Translations under genes and position numbers: made by a program | Shown: piece by piece, positions 17,425 to 25,171 of the stretch | How the letters are laid out: every line of letters starts with the position of its first letter | Numbering within the stretch: position 1 is the first letter of the stretch | Source: Clostridiales bacterium | GTDB taxonomy: Bacteria; Bacillota; Clostridia; Saccharofermentanales; Saccharofermentanaceae | Assembly (NCBI GenBank): GCA_017545245.1 | Contig: JAFWPB010000026.1 | Span: 24,841 to 88,840 of the forward strand | DNA: 64,000 nucleotides | Direction of reading: 5' to 3' | Notes under the pieces: generated by a model | Databases searched by the model: none | Seen by the model: the letters and a program-made list of their open reading frames with translations, nothing else | Told to the model about the DNA's origin: nothing

Positions 17425-18420
17425 TCATGTCCTTAATCGATATGTCCAGTAACTTCCTTTCCTCTCTTTTACTATCTTGCTTTCAGATGTCCACTTCCGG
17501 AGCAAACGACTCGCCGTTGCAGTAGAGATCCCAAGCAGATTCTGAAGATCCGCATTTCGCATTCTTGTGTGCTTTTTCAGCCACTTCTCGACAATTGTCC
17601 AGCGGTCTTCTGATCCTGTTTTTATTTGGATCTTGCGTGCCTTTTCAGAAGCAGCAATCGTTTCAAGGATTGCGGTTTTGATTGCGCTGAGCATAAATGT
17701 TATGAACGGAGTGGAATCCGCTTGCTGATTCGAATCATTTATGGCTTCATAGTACTTCGCCTGCCGGTCATGAATGATCGACTCGACCGGAAGCCAGGCA
17801 AACACGCTCTGCCACCTGGAAAGTAAAAGCGTGTGCCAGAGCCGTCCGACTCGACCATTACCATCTGCAAACGGATGGATCACTTCAAATTCGTAGTGAA
17901 ACACACAGCTCTTGATCAGCATAGGAAGATCACTGTTCTTCACCCAGCTCAAGAGCTTTTCAACCATATCCGGAATATATTGTGGAAGCGTACCGAAATG
18001 AATGATTTGTCCTTTTGAATCCACTACTCCGACATTCCCACTTTGAAATTGTGCGGCTTCATCAACAAGACCGCGTACCATGATTCCATGTGATTTTATA
18101 AGATCGTCAGCATCAAAAGGATCCAATTCCTCAAGATGCTCGTAAATCTCATAGGCATTCTTTACTTCAGCGATATCTTTTGGCGGAGCAAGAACTCTCT
18201 TCCCGTCAAGAACGTCCGTTACCTGAGCAAGGCTAAGCGTATTCTGTTCAATGGCAAGTGAAGAATAAATCGATCGGATCCGGTTCGTTCTTCTCAATAC
18301 CGGACTTGTCGAGAGCGTGGACAAGGAATTGATCCGTCCGATCAATTCCCCTATTTCGAACGTGAGCGAAAGAATCTCCGACGTTATTGTAAAAGGCGGC
18401 TGATAGGGCGTCATAGCCAT
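17425..18420 (-). CDS. Fic family protein with C-terminal winged helix
   Basis: 331 residues. HPFADGNGRVGRLW (near residue 190) is the Fic motif for transferring AMP or another phosphoryl-linked group to protein hydroxyls. An N-terminal SSLAIEQN (residues 53-60) matches the inhibitory (S/T)xxxE helix of class II Fic proteins, so it is probably self-restrained. The C-terminal region (NADLQNLLGISTATASRLL) looks like a DNA-binding helix-turn-helix. AGGAG is six bases before the ATG at 18420. The palindrome upstream suggests autoregulation. Confidence 0.9.
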   Translation of the reverse strand: MAMTPYQPPFTITSEILSLTFEIGELIGRINSLSTLSTSPVLRRTNRIRSIYSSLAIEQNTLSLAQVTDVLDGKRVLAPPKDIAEVKNAYEIYEHLEELDPFDADDLIKSHGIMVRGLVDEAAQFQSGNVGVVDSKGQIIHFGTLPQYIPDMVEKLLSWVKNSDLPMLIKSCVFHYEFEVIHPFADGNGRVGRLWHTLLLSRWQSVFAWLPVESIIHDRQAKYYEAINDSNQQADSTPFITFMLSAIKTAILETIAASEKARKIQIKTGSEDRWTIVEKWLKKHTRMRNADLQNLLGISTATASRLLRKWTSESKIVKERKGSYWTYRLRT

Positions 18421-18439
18421 TTTTCTCTCCTGATTCATA

Positions 18440-18479
18440 CTATCATCATGCTATCATCATTCTGTCACATGATAGCATG
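18440..18479 (-). promoter_or_regulatory. Palindromic operator before the first Fic gene
   Basis: CATGCTATCAT (18447-18457) and ATGATAGCATG (18469-18479) form a perfect 11-bp inverted repeat with an 11-bp spacer; a further CTATCAT half-site lies at 18440-18446. The array is immediately upstream of the fic ribosome-binding site. Confidence 0.65.
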
Positions 18480-18488
18480 AATTGCAAG

Positions 18489-18965
18489 TCAGGATTCATT
18501 CACAAGCTTCCCTGTAATATGCTCCGGTGTCAGTTCTAAACACAGTGCTCTCGGCAGTGCGTTCTTAATTTCTCGCTCAATATATGACTCATCGTCAGTG
18601 AATTTGCGGCAGAGATTCGTTCCGATTTCGATTCGTTTGTTCTCATCCTCGACGATCTTCATGCGGCCGAAAACGATCACGCTGCGGATATTCAGTGCCC
18701 ATTCGTTTTCCTTACGATAGCCTTTATCCATTACACAGTAACTAACTTTATCGCATGCCCGAATCGCATCAAGTTTATGTCCCTCTTTGGCACAGTGAAA
18801 ATAGAGTTTTCCATCTTTTTCAGAATACCAATGATCCATCGGCACGCCATACGGATAACCATCATCTCCGATGACAGACAGCACACCTCGAGGCTCCGAG
18901 CGCAATACCTCTTTACACTCCTCATCCGTGATCTGCTGTTTGAATCGTCTCATCTCTCTAAACAT
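18489..18965 (-). CDS. Pyridoxamine 5'-phosphate oxidase family flavoprotein (NimA-like)
   Basis: 158 residues with GVLSVIGDDGYPYGVPMDHWYSEKDG, YFHCAKEGHKLDAI and KVSYCVMD, the pattern of small FMN-binding split-barrel proteins that include nitroimidazole reductases (Nim). It probably binds FMN and reduces a small molecule, but there is no direct evidence for drug resistance. The start MFREMRRF is the longest reasonable one, with GAGGAAA just upstream. It lies in the same direction as the methyltransferase gene before it (27-base gap). Confidence 0.85.
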   Translation of the reverse strand: MFREMRRFKQQITDEECKEVLRSEPRGVLSVIGDDGYPYGVPMDHWYSEKDGKLYFHCAKEGHKLDAIRACDKVSYCVMDKGYRKENEWALNIRSVIVFGRMKIVEDENKRIEIGTNLCRKFTDDESYIEREIKNALPRALCLELTPEHITGKLVNES

Positions 18966-18992
18966 TTCTTTTCCTCGCTTATCGCTTTGAAT

Positions 18993-19793
18993 TCATCCGT
19001 TCTTTCTGGAAATCACGGTTACCCATGCTGGAAGCGCCGCCATAGGGTTCTTTTTCCAATCGTTTATTCCCTCAAGCTCTTCAGGGTTCTTCTCCGAAAG
19101 TTCGGCATAAGAAAACCAGAAAGAAGCATCTACTGCAGGCAGTTCCGCTAATTCACAGATACTCAATCCAGCTTTGATCTGAGCATTAAGAATGTCCTGC
19201 ATTCTCCAGTGCAGATCCGGGAGAACGTCGTGATACGACTTCACAATGCTCGGTTCTTTCCATGCTTCTCCGGAAAAAGGTCTGTTGAATGGATGCATAT
19301 CGTACATGATAGAGTATCCGCCGGGTTTCAAAACACGTTGCACATTACTATACATTCCTTCGATATCACTGATCCAGGAAAGGGTTCCATTGGATGTAAA
19401 CACCATATCGTAAGCCTGATCAGCGATATGGGACAGTTTCATCGTATCGTCGCAAACAAACTCGATATCCAATCCAAGCTGTTTTGCAATCTCCGATGCG
19501 CTTTCAAGCTGACGTTCGCTGATATCCGCTGAAGTTACTTTTGCACCCATCATAGCAAGTGCAAATGCCGCGTGATTATCCCCACTCGAAGGAAGAAGAA
19601 TACGCTTTCCTTGCATATCCGGAAGATATTTACGGATCAATTCATATACCGCGGGATGAAAAGCTGACTCGGGCTTCTCTTTCAAACGGTTAATTCTCTC
19701 ATCCGTTCTCAGAGACTTGTACCAATCCGAATCGGATGTCTCATTCCAGAAGTTTTTTACTTGATCTATCATTTCGTTATTGTTCAATTTCAT
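18993..19793 (-). CDS. SAM-dependent methyltransferase (class I)
   Basis: 266 residues from ATG 19793. Motif I is unusual, ILLPSSGDNHAAFALA, with Ser-Ser-Gly-Asp replacing the common GxGxG, but VTSADISERQLESA, YDMVFTSNGTLSWI and RVLKPGGYSIMYDMHPF follow as in class I enzymes. Related in outline to the methyltransferase at 15790, but not a close copy. Two near-palindromes (19816-19840) precede it. Before the mobile element inserted, this gene would have followed the RibD-like gene now at 23042. Confidence 0.82.
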   Translation of the reverse strand: MKLNNNEMIDQVKNFWNETSDSDWYKSLRTDERINRLKEKPESAFHPAVYELIRKYLPDMQGKRILLPSSGDNHAAFALAMMGAKVTSADISERQLESASEIAKQLGLDIEFVCDDTMKLSHIADQAYDMVFTSNGTLSWISDIEGMYSNVQRVLKPGGYSIMYDMHPFNRPFSGEAWKEPSIVKSYHDVLPDLHWRMQDILNAQIKAGLSICELAELPAVDASFWFSYAELSEKNPEELEGINDWKKNPMAALPAWVTVISRKNG

Positions 19794-19815
19794 CACCCTG
19801 ACATATAGCGAAACT

Positions 19816-19840
19816 CATTCAAATGTTTCGCATTCGAATG
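19816..19840. repeat. Two tandem near-palindromes CATTYRAATG
   Basis: CATTCAAATG (19816-19825) and CATTCGAATG (19831-19840) are nearly palindromic decamers five bases apart, just upstream of the methyltransferase start and beside the left attachment repeat. They could be an operator or arm sites of a recombinase; nothing decides between these. Confidence 0.4.
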
Positions 19841-19850
19841 ATGTTATCTT

Positions 19851-19898
19851 ATCACTTTATACCGAAGTCGGATATAGGAGTCAACCAACGGTATACAC
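19851..19898. repeat. Left 48-bp attachment-type repeat (attL-like)
   Basis: Identical over all 48 bases to 23046-23093, in the same orientation. The bases just outside differ at both ends, so the identity is sharply bounded. It contains the final codons of the RibD-like reading frame without the rest of that gene. Confidence 0.9.
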
Positions 19899-20101
19899 CT
19901 ACCTACAAAAGGATTGAACAAATCGCTTTTCTATTTTTGCGAGAATAGCAGTCTGAGAGTTGTTGTCTGTCTGGCTTGCAGGTAATTCTCAAGACAATTC
20001 ACTTTCATTCTAATATGAACACCCCAATACGGCGCATCTTATAATTTCGTTTATATAAGCATTATAATACCACCAAACACACTAATTTTTTACGGATGGT
20101 A
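19899..20101. other. AT-rich leader of the element, no gene seen
   Basis: About 200 bp between the left repeat and the repressor promoter. I see no convincing open frame or strong hairpin here. In ICEBs1-like elements the region upstream of the immR-type gene holds a divergent promoter for xis; here any such promoter would lead straight out of the element, which fits loss of the recombination genes. Confidence 0.4.
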
Positions 20102-20130
20102 TTGACATAGACACTTAACGTTTTTATAAT
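20102..20130 (+). promoter_or_regulatory. Consensus promoter of the repressor gene
   Basis: Perfect TTGACA (20102-20107) and TATAAT (20125-20130) separated by exactly 17 bp, about 30 bp before the XRE gene, whose AGGAGG is also consensus. Confidence 0.85.
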
Positions 20131-20162
20131 TTCATTAAGATCATCATTTAGGAGGAATGAAA

Positions 20163-20498
20163 ATGTCTATATTTGCTGAGAGGATAGCTTTACTAATGGA
20201 GAAACATAATCTAAATCAAAGCCAGCTAGCAAAAAAAGCTAACATAACAGAAGCGGCAATGTCAAATTATGTAAAAGGTGTTAGAACTCCTAACTCTGAT
20301 GTTTTACTGCGCATCGCCAAAATCCTGGATACTTCTACAGACTATCTTCTAGGTAAAGCAAACGCTGATCCAAGTAACGAGGATCTTTACTACATTCAAA
20401 GGAACCTCGACAAGCTTGATCCTGAGCAACTAAAAAAAGCTGAGAACATCCTAAAAAGCGTCTTTGATGATATCTGGGACGATGACGAGGAGGATTAA
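20163..20498 (+). CDS. XRE-family repressor (ImmR-like)
   Basis: 111 residues. FAERIALLMEKHNLNQSQLA, ITEAAMSNYVKGVRTP and VLLRIAKILDTSTDYLLGKA form a standard Cro/C1 helix-turn-helix, followed by an acidic tail (DDIWDDDEED). The ATG at 20163 is preferred over the one at 20157, because GGAGG lies seven bases before it and only one base before the other. Next to an ImmA-type protease, it is probably the element's master repressor, cleaved or released on induction. Confidence 0.93.
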   Translation: MSIFAERIALLMEKHNLNQSQLAKKANITEAAMSNYVKGVRTPNSDVLLRIAKILDTSTDYLLGKANADPSNEDLYYIQRNLDKLDPEQLKKAENILKSVFDDIWDDDEED

Positions 20499-20499
20499 A

Positions 20500-21159
20500 G
20501 TGAAACCGGATTTTAAGTTGGCTTACACTAAAGCAAATATATTACTTGTTACAACCGAAGCCATTAATTCTTTTCCTTTCTCTTCCAAAGAACTTATAAA
20601 GGAAAGAACAGACATACGTTGTAGATCGTATAGAAAGGCCAAAGAGTATTGTGTTGACATGCGAGATTTTGGAAGCGAATCAGCTGCTCTAATGGGATAC
20701 CATGGCAAAATGATTATTTTCTATGATGATGCTAAACCAGTCACACACATTAACTTTTCCATTCTACACGAACTAGGACATAGTGATATGGAACATAAGA
20801 AATGTGATGAACACAATGAGCTTTATGACAAGCAAGAGGTTGAAGCCAATGCATATGCGGCTCAAATACTTATGCCGGAGCAGTTATTACGATATCTGCA
20901 ACATCGAGGCATTAGGATATCTGTACCGTTTCTTGTAGAAAACTTTGGCGTTTCGGAACCCGCTGCTCAGAAAAGAATAAAAACGATTTCAAACACTGTC
21001 GAGGAATGGCGTTCCAGAGCCGAAAAGGAATATGATGACATAATATTAGAAAAGTATCTTCCCTTAATAAATCATCTTTGTCCTTGTAATCAGTTTGATT
21101 ATGAGGAAGAGTTCAATATGCAACGCGAACGCGACCGTTGGAACTCACGCCGCTGGTGA
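20500..21159 (+). CDS. ImmA/IrrE-family metallopeptidase
   Basis: 219 residues from a GTG at 20500, six bases after GGAGG and one base after the repressor stop. ILHELGHSDMEH contains the zinc motif HELGH (residues 90-94), and EVEANAYAAQILMPEQLL supplies the third ligand Glu and the family's ANxFAAxLLMP-type block. In ICEBs1 and similar elements such proteases cut the adjacent ImmR-type repressor to switch the element on. The same role is the natural inference here. Confidence 0.93.
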   Translation: MKPDFKLAYTKANILLVTTEAINSFPFSSKELIKERTDIRCRSYRKAKEYCVDMRDFGSESAALMGYHGKMIIFYDDAKPVTHINFSILHELGHSDMEHKKCDEHNELYDKQEVEANAYAAQILMPEQLLRYLQHRGIRISVPFLVENFGVSEPAAQKRIKTISNTVEEWRSRAEKEYDDIILEKYLPLINHLCPCNQFDYEEEFNMQRERDRWNSRRW

Positions 21160-21374
21160 AGAAAGGAGTGGTGCGTATGTCTGTAATAAGAATACAAAAG
21201 AAAAAACACCCATAAACCAGAACAGCTTATTAGGTGTATTTCCTTGGGATGCAAGCATCCTAAATGTGCAAAGTTATTATGCCACACCCCAAGGGAAAAA
21301 TCAATTACGAGAAGGAATCAGCATGATTTCTATTACTTTAAAACGCTATTTTTCCAACAAGGAGGGCATAATTT

Positions 21375-22046
21375 ATGTCGAAAGAAAATGGTATCCGTAA
21401 AGGATGCAAAGACGTCTTTAATGCATTTTTAGTATCTTTGGCAAATTTTGCCGGATTTTTTGAATTCCCTGTAATTTACCCTTGTTACGATATACCAAAC
21501 AGGCTAATACCGTTTTCAAAGTGCATATCAGCAAATAATTACGACTACTGGGTACATTTCTACGAGGATGATTACTTGTTTGAGCGTTTGTGGAGAAATC
21601 CCAAGAGATATCTTTTGATTCTCCAACGCTACAACGGGGTCATACTTCCCGATTGGAGTCTATACAGAGACATGCCGTTGATAATGCAACTATGGAATAT
21701 TTACCGAAGTAGAGCAATTGGTGCGTGGCTCCACGCGAATGGTGTTAAGGTTATTCCAAATCTTCGTTACGGGGATAAAAGGACATTCCGGTTCTGTACA
21801 GATGGTCTCTCCAAACGCTCGACCATAGCAGTTGGCACACATGGTACTCTTAAGAATCTTCAGGATCGAGACATCTTTGTCAAAGGTTTGGAGGTAGTCA
21901 TCAAGAGACTTCAGCCTATTGCAATCATAGTCTACGGATCTTGTCCTGATTCGATATTTCAAAAATACAGAGATATGGGAATCAAGATTATTCACTTCGA
22001 AAGTGAGTTCAAAAAAGCAAGAAACTCCTCTAAGGAGGTGATATAA
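21375..22046 (+). CDS. DUF4417-type protein
   Basis: 223 residues from ATG 21375, nine bases after AAGGAGG. I assign it to the DUF4417 family from memory of the pattern: GCKDVFNAFLV near the N-terminus, RLIPFSKCI, the Trp/Tyr-rich middle (YDYWVHFYEDDYLFERLW), VILPDWSLYRDMP and VAVGTHG-like TIAVGTHGTLK. Such proteins occur in phages and integrative elements with no proven function. Its stop overlaps the next start (TAATG). No signal peptide or membrane helix. Confidence 0.75.
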   Translation: MSKENGIRKGCKDVFNAFLVSLANFAGFFEFPVIYPCYDIPNRLIPFSKCISANNYDYWVHFYEDDYLFERLWRNPKRYLLILQRYNGVILPDWSLYRDMPLIMQLWNIYRSRAIGAWLHANGVKVIPNLRYGDKRTFRFCTDGLSKRSTIAVGTHGTLKNLQDRDIFVKGLEVVIKRLQPIAIIVYGSCPDSIFQKYRDMGIKIIHFESEFKKARNSSKEVI

Positions 22047-22540
22047 TGGGAGCTGGATATCATGGTGGGTTCGGAAACACTTACGGGAAAAAACTAAGCG
22101 AAAACAAAGAATCTACTACAAACAATTCTGACAGGGTAAATTACCTTTCAAGAAATGAATTATTGCGCAAACTTAAAGGGATTACTACTGAATCAACTAT
22201 TGTCGCTGATAAAATTGGCAGTAAAATGATTAGCCTTAACATACTTGGCGATGATTTGTTTGATTTTTATGTAACTCCGGATCGTAAGGTCGTTGGAAGG
22301 CACGAGAATGGCAAGATTTATATTCGTAGAAGCTCAGCAGATTTAGTAAGCTCTGTTCTTCATGAAGGTATTCACGCCATGGACTATTTCAATGGGATTA
22401 AGTATGATCCAATCAAGAGTGAATTAAAATCTTACAGAGCCGAGCATTTTTTCCAAAAGTCGAGCGGAAGAAAAGCTGAGTTTAAATCGGATGAAGAGAT
22501 AATTGTTCATGTATACAAAAATTACGGGAGGAAAAAATAA
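22046..22540 (+). CDS. HExxH protein with Gly-rich N-terminus, candidate toxin
   Basis: 164 residues in two parts. The opening MGAGYHGGFGNTYG is Gly/His-rich and looks like a recognition or adaptor tag. The rest is a small domain with VLHEGIHAMDYF, an HExxH zinc-protease-like motif (His106, Glu107, His110), and a downstream SELKSYRAEHFF segment that could supply a third ligand. The arrangement resembles short metallopeptidase toxins of polymorphic systems, but that is inference. It is translationally coupled to DUF4417 before it and to the small gene after it. Confidence 0.6.
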   Translation: MGAGYHGGFGNTYGKKLSENKESTTNNSDRVNYLSRNELLRKLKGITTESTIVADKIGSKMISLNILGDDLFDFYVTPDRKVVGRHENGKIYIRRSSADLVSSVLHEGIHAMDYFNGIKYDPIKSELKSYRAEHFFQKSSGRKAEFKSDEEIIVHVYKNYGRKK

Positions 22541-22929
22541 TGAAAGATCTTGTAGAGATGTATAACGATTATAGAACAGAAAATAATAAAGCGATTGAGG
22601 AAGCGTTTAGTCTCATCAATAAATATAATATTGAAGAATTCAACGCATCAGTGATAGCTTTATTAGATTGGGTACGGTTGGAGAACAAACGCGATGCGTG
22701 GATTGCTTCCGGAAGAAGTGTTAAGCATAAAAATCTGATAATTCATAACTATAACTGGTGCCAGACACTTCGAAAAATTGTAACTGAAGAGCCTGCTTTT
22801 ACACGATATTTCAAAATAATCGGAGATGAAGTATCATTCTCTAATTCACTAACAGAATCAGAACGATTAGCATTCTGCCGCAAAGTAGCTGAAGAATTAG
22901 TTGTTGTCAGACAAGACCTATTCAAGTAA
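22540..22929 (+). CDS. Small helical protein, candidate partner or immunity protein
   Basis: 129 residues, acidic to neutral and rich in predicted helix (EMYNDYRTENNKAIEEAFSL, LTESERLAFCRKVAEELV), without membrane segments or recognisable motifs. Its ATG overlaps the stop of the HExxH gene (TAATG) and has GGGAGG upstream, so the two are made together. Position, size and character fit an immunity or antitoxin protein for the preceding product, but the sequence itself does not prove this. Confidence 0.55.
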   Translation: MKDLVEMYNDYRTENNKAIEEAFSLINKYNIEEFNASVIALLDWVRLENKRDAWIASGRSVKHKNLIIHNYNWCQTLRKIVTEEPAFTRYFKIIGDEVSFSNSLTESERLAFCRKVAEELVVVRQDLFK

Positions 22930-22982
22930 ACACGAATTTCTCTAACTATAATTCAAAAAGATCTACTGTTCTGTTAAACTTC

Positions 22983-23015
22983 AAAAAGGTCTGCAGGAAA
23001 CTGAAGGCCTTTTTT
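22983..23015 (+). terminator. Terminator of the element operon
   Basis: AAAAAGGTCTGCAG and CTGAAGGCCTTTTT pair (one wobble and one mismatch) around a GAAA loop and run into a T tract. It closes the element transcript just before the right repeat. Confidence 0.8.
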
Positions 23016-23041
23016 CGTTTTAACCGTTCTTCTTTCCAACA

Positions 23042-23725
23042 TCAAATCACTTTATACCGAAGTCGGATATAGGAGTCAACCAACGGTATACACTCGATCA
23101 ATTGAAGTGCGCCGAGCTGATCCAGGCCGCATCCGTTCCGAAGCGATTCTCCATCGATCAAAGTAGCTGTATCCTTTCCTCCAACAAGCACTGGGGCAAC
23201 GACGATGTCAACATAATCGAAGAGTTTTTCACGAAGGAACATTCCGTTCAGCGTGCCACCAGACTGGATCGTGATACGCTCACAACCGAAGTCCTTTCTC
23301 AGCATCGTAAGCATCTCAGAAAGCGATAATTCTTTCTGCATGATGATATGTAGATTATCCGCCTCCACTCCGAATGCAGGATGTTCGGGATTCGTCGTCA
23401 CGAGCACGAATTCTTTTGATAACGCACAGAAATACTGCACGCCTTGTTTAGTAAGATGATGATTATCCAGGATCACAAATGACACCGGGCTCTTCTTCGG
23501 AGACGGCTTTTCATTTACGCCCATCTTCGCCTGGACACGTCCTGTATTAAACGACCACAGATCCGTCGTCTGCTCGATCTCATAGTACTGGTGCAGGCCT
23601 TCCCTGACGCCCTTGATCTTGGAAAGATCCTTATCCACATCCATGTCATCCGTAACACCGGTACTGATCTTACCGTCTACAGACATCAGCATATATAGTG
23701 TAGTGACTGGTCTATTATTATTCAT
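23042..23725 (-). CDS. RibD-like / dihydrofolate-reductase-family protein
   Basis: 227 residues with TTLYMLMSVDGKIS at the N-terminus, RITIQSGGTLNGMFL and DIVVAPVLVGGKDTATLI towards the end, as in the reductase domain of RibD. Stand-alone members of this family reduce diverse small molecules with NADPH. The last 16 codons lie inside the 48-bp repeat, so this gene is the integration target of the element and ends at the junction. It remains intact, with only the final residue likely changed. GGAGG is nine bases before the ATG. Confidence 0.88.
   Translation of the reverse strand: MNNNRPVTTLYMLMSVDGKISTGVTDDMDVDKDLSKIKGVREGLHQYYEIEQTTDLWSFNTGRVQAKMGVNEKPSPKKSPVSFVILDNHHLTKQGVQYFCALSKEFVLVTTNPEHPAFGVEADNLHIIMQKELSLSEMLTMLRKDFGCERITIQSGGTLNGMFLREKLFDYVDIVVAPVLVGGKDTATLIDGESLRNGCGLDQLGALQLIECIPLVDSYIRLRYKVI
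23046..23093. repeat. Right 48-bp attachment-type repeat (attR-like)
   Basis: Matches 19851-19898 exactly. On the minus strand it encodes the C-terminal CIPLVDSYIRLRYKV of the RibD-like protein, showing that the element inserted at this gene's 3' end without destroying it. Confidence 0.9.
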
Positions 23726-23829
23726 ACACTTCCACCTCCTATATGCAGTCTATCAAACCGAAATATGCAAAACATTTCATTTCTTGCGGGATTATGTCAG
23801 TTGCATTTTTCTCTATGTGACTCCTTCTT

Positions 23830-25152
23830 CTACTCCTCAAGATACTTGTACAGATTCCACTCAAGATACAGAGGAATACTGTAAGCGACTGTTGATTCGC
23901 AATTGTTTTTGGCTATGTTTTTTGCCGAAAGTTTCAGTCCCTTTTTCGGCTCATATAACTTACAAAACTGTTTGAAGCTCTTCGCCTGTGTATTATCAGC
24001 AGATTTCACCTCAACCGGAACCATTTTCTCTTTATGCTCGATAAGAAAGTCCACTTCTGCTGAGTTTCCCGAACGCCAAAAATACGCTTCATATCCGATA
24101 GATATGAGTTCATTCAAAGCATAGTTTTCGACAAATGCGCCTTTATATCGATCGTAGAGAATATTTTCTTCCATAATCGACTTAGGAGAAAGCCTCGATT
24201 TTGCACGCAGAAGCCCAACGTCAGACATATACACCTTAAAGTATGTCTTGTCAGCGAATCCGGACAAGGGAGTTTCTGGTTTTTCAACCAGTTCTGTCTT
24301 AATTACCAATCCCGCATCACACAACCATTGCAGAGCATCTTCCAGGTCAGCAGAGCGTTTTCCTTGTTTCACATGAGAGAATACGAATTTGTTGTTATCT
24401 TTAGCCAGCTGTACCGGCACCGAATCCCATACCAATCGGATTTTCGGCACTTCACTCACCGGCGCATGTTTTGAAAAATCATCTGCGTAGTCACTCAGTA
24501 TTTCGTTTTGAACCTCTTCCACCTCATCAAAATCATGTGTATCGATCCAGGTCTTGACTGCCTCCGGCATTCCGCCGACAGCATAGTACTCCTTCAATAG
24601 TTTTTTCATCGGAACAGAATACAATTCAGGAATCGGCCTATCGAATGGCCAATCTTGTAGAGCTTCAATCAGATCAGTTCTGCCACTGGCAATAACGAAT
24701 TCTTTGAAACTCATGGGATACAGTTTCAATCTGTTGACCTTTCCTACGGGGAAAGATATTTGCTGTTTTTTCAGTGCAACTCCAAGTAATGATCCAGCAC
24801 AAATAATATGCAAGTCTCTCATGTTCTCACAGAAGTATTTCAACGCTGTAATCGCTCGTGGGCATTCCTGTATCTCATCAAAAAAAACAAGTGTCTTTCC
24901 AGGATTGATTTGAATATTTAAATGTCTTTCCAATTCAGTGATAATTCTTTTTACATCGAAATCATAGTCGAAAATGGCGGAGAGTTTCTCTTCCGACTCA
25001 AAATTCACTTTAACATACCCTTCAAAATACAGTTCTGCGAACTTATCAACAATGTAAGTTTTCCCGCATTGTCTAACACCTGTGATGAGCAAAGGCTTCC
25101 TTCGAGACTTGTTTTTCCACTGTTCCAAATCATTCAAGATATCCCGATACAT
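23830..25152 (-). CDS. AAA ATPase with C-terminal DUF4143 domain
   Basis: 440 residues from ATG 25152, six bases after GGAGG. Walker A is GVRQCGKTY (residues 25-33), Walker B LVFFDEIQECPRA and the following ICAGSLLGVAL are the AAA_14 signature. The C-terminal third (YALNELISIGYEAYFWRSGN, AEVDFLIEHKEKMVPVEVKS) is the DUF4143 nuclease-like fold with an Asp/Glu/Val-Lys pattern. Very common in anaerobes, function unproven; often variable between strains. Two repeat sites at its promoter suggest tight self-control. Confidence 0.92.
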   Translation of the reverse strand: MYRDILNDLEQWKNKSRRKPLLITGVRQCGKTYIVDKFAELYFEGYVKVNFESEEKLSAIFDYDFDVKRIITELERHLNIQINPGKTLVFFDEIQECPRAITALKYFCENMRDLHIICAGSLLGVALKKQQISFPVGKVNRLKLYPMSFKEFVIASGRTDLIEALQDWPFDRPIPELYSVPMKKLLKEYYAVGGMPEAVKTWIDTHDFDEVEEVQNEILSDYADDFSKHAPVSEVPKIRLVWDSVPVQLAKDNNKFVFSHVKQGKRSADLEDALQWLCDAGLVIKTELVEKPETPLSGFADKTYFKVYMSDVGLLRAKSRLSPKSIMEENILYDRYKGAFVENYALNELISIGYEAYFWRSGNSAEVDFLIEHKEKMVPVEVKSADNTQAKSFKQFCKLYEPKKGLKLSAKNIAKNNCESTVAYSIPLYLEWNLYKYLEE

Positions 25153-25171
25153 GTTCTCCCTCCTGCAAAAC

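Larger units (their letters stand above)
19851..23093. mobile_element. 3.2-kb integrated element without an integrase
   Basis: A perfect 48-bp direct repeat bounds this interval (19851-19898 and 23046-23093). The right copy forms the last codons of a RibD-like gene, a classic arrangement for site-specific integration at a gene's 3' end. Inside are an XRE repressor, an ImmA-type protease, a DUF4417-type protein, an HExxH protein and a small helical protein, all on the plus strand and visibly more AT-rich than the neighbours. No recombinase, excisionase, relaxase or replication gene is present. It may be a satellite mobilised in trans or a deleted remnant of a larger element. Confidence 0.85.

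Noticed and set aside
21177..21222. A 12-residue frame (MSVIRIQKKKHP) after an AAAGGAG
   Set aside because: Too short to support without homologues, although the ribosome-binding site is decent.
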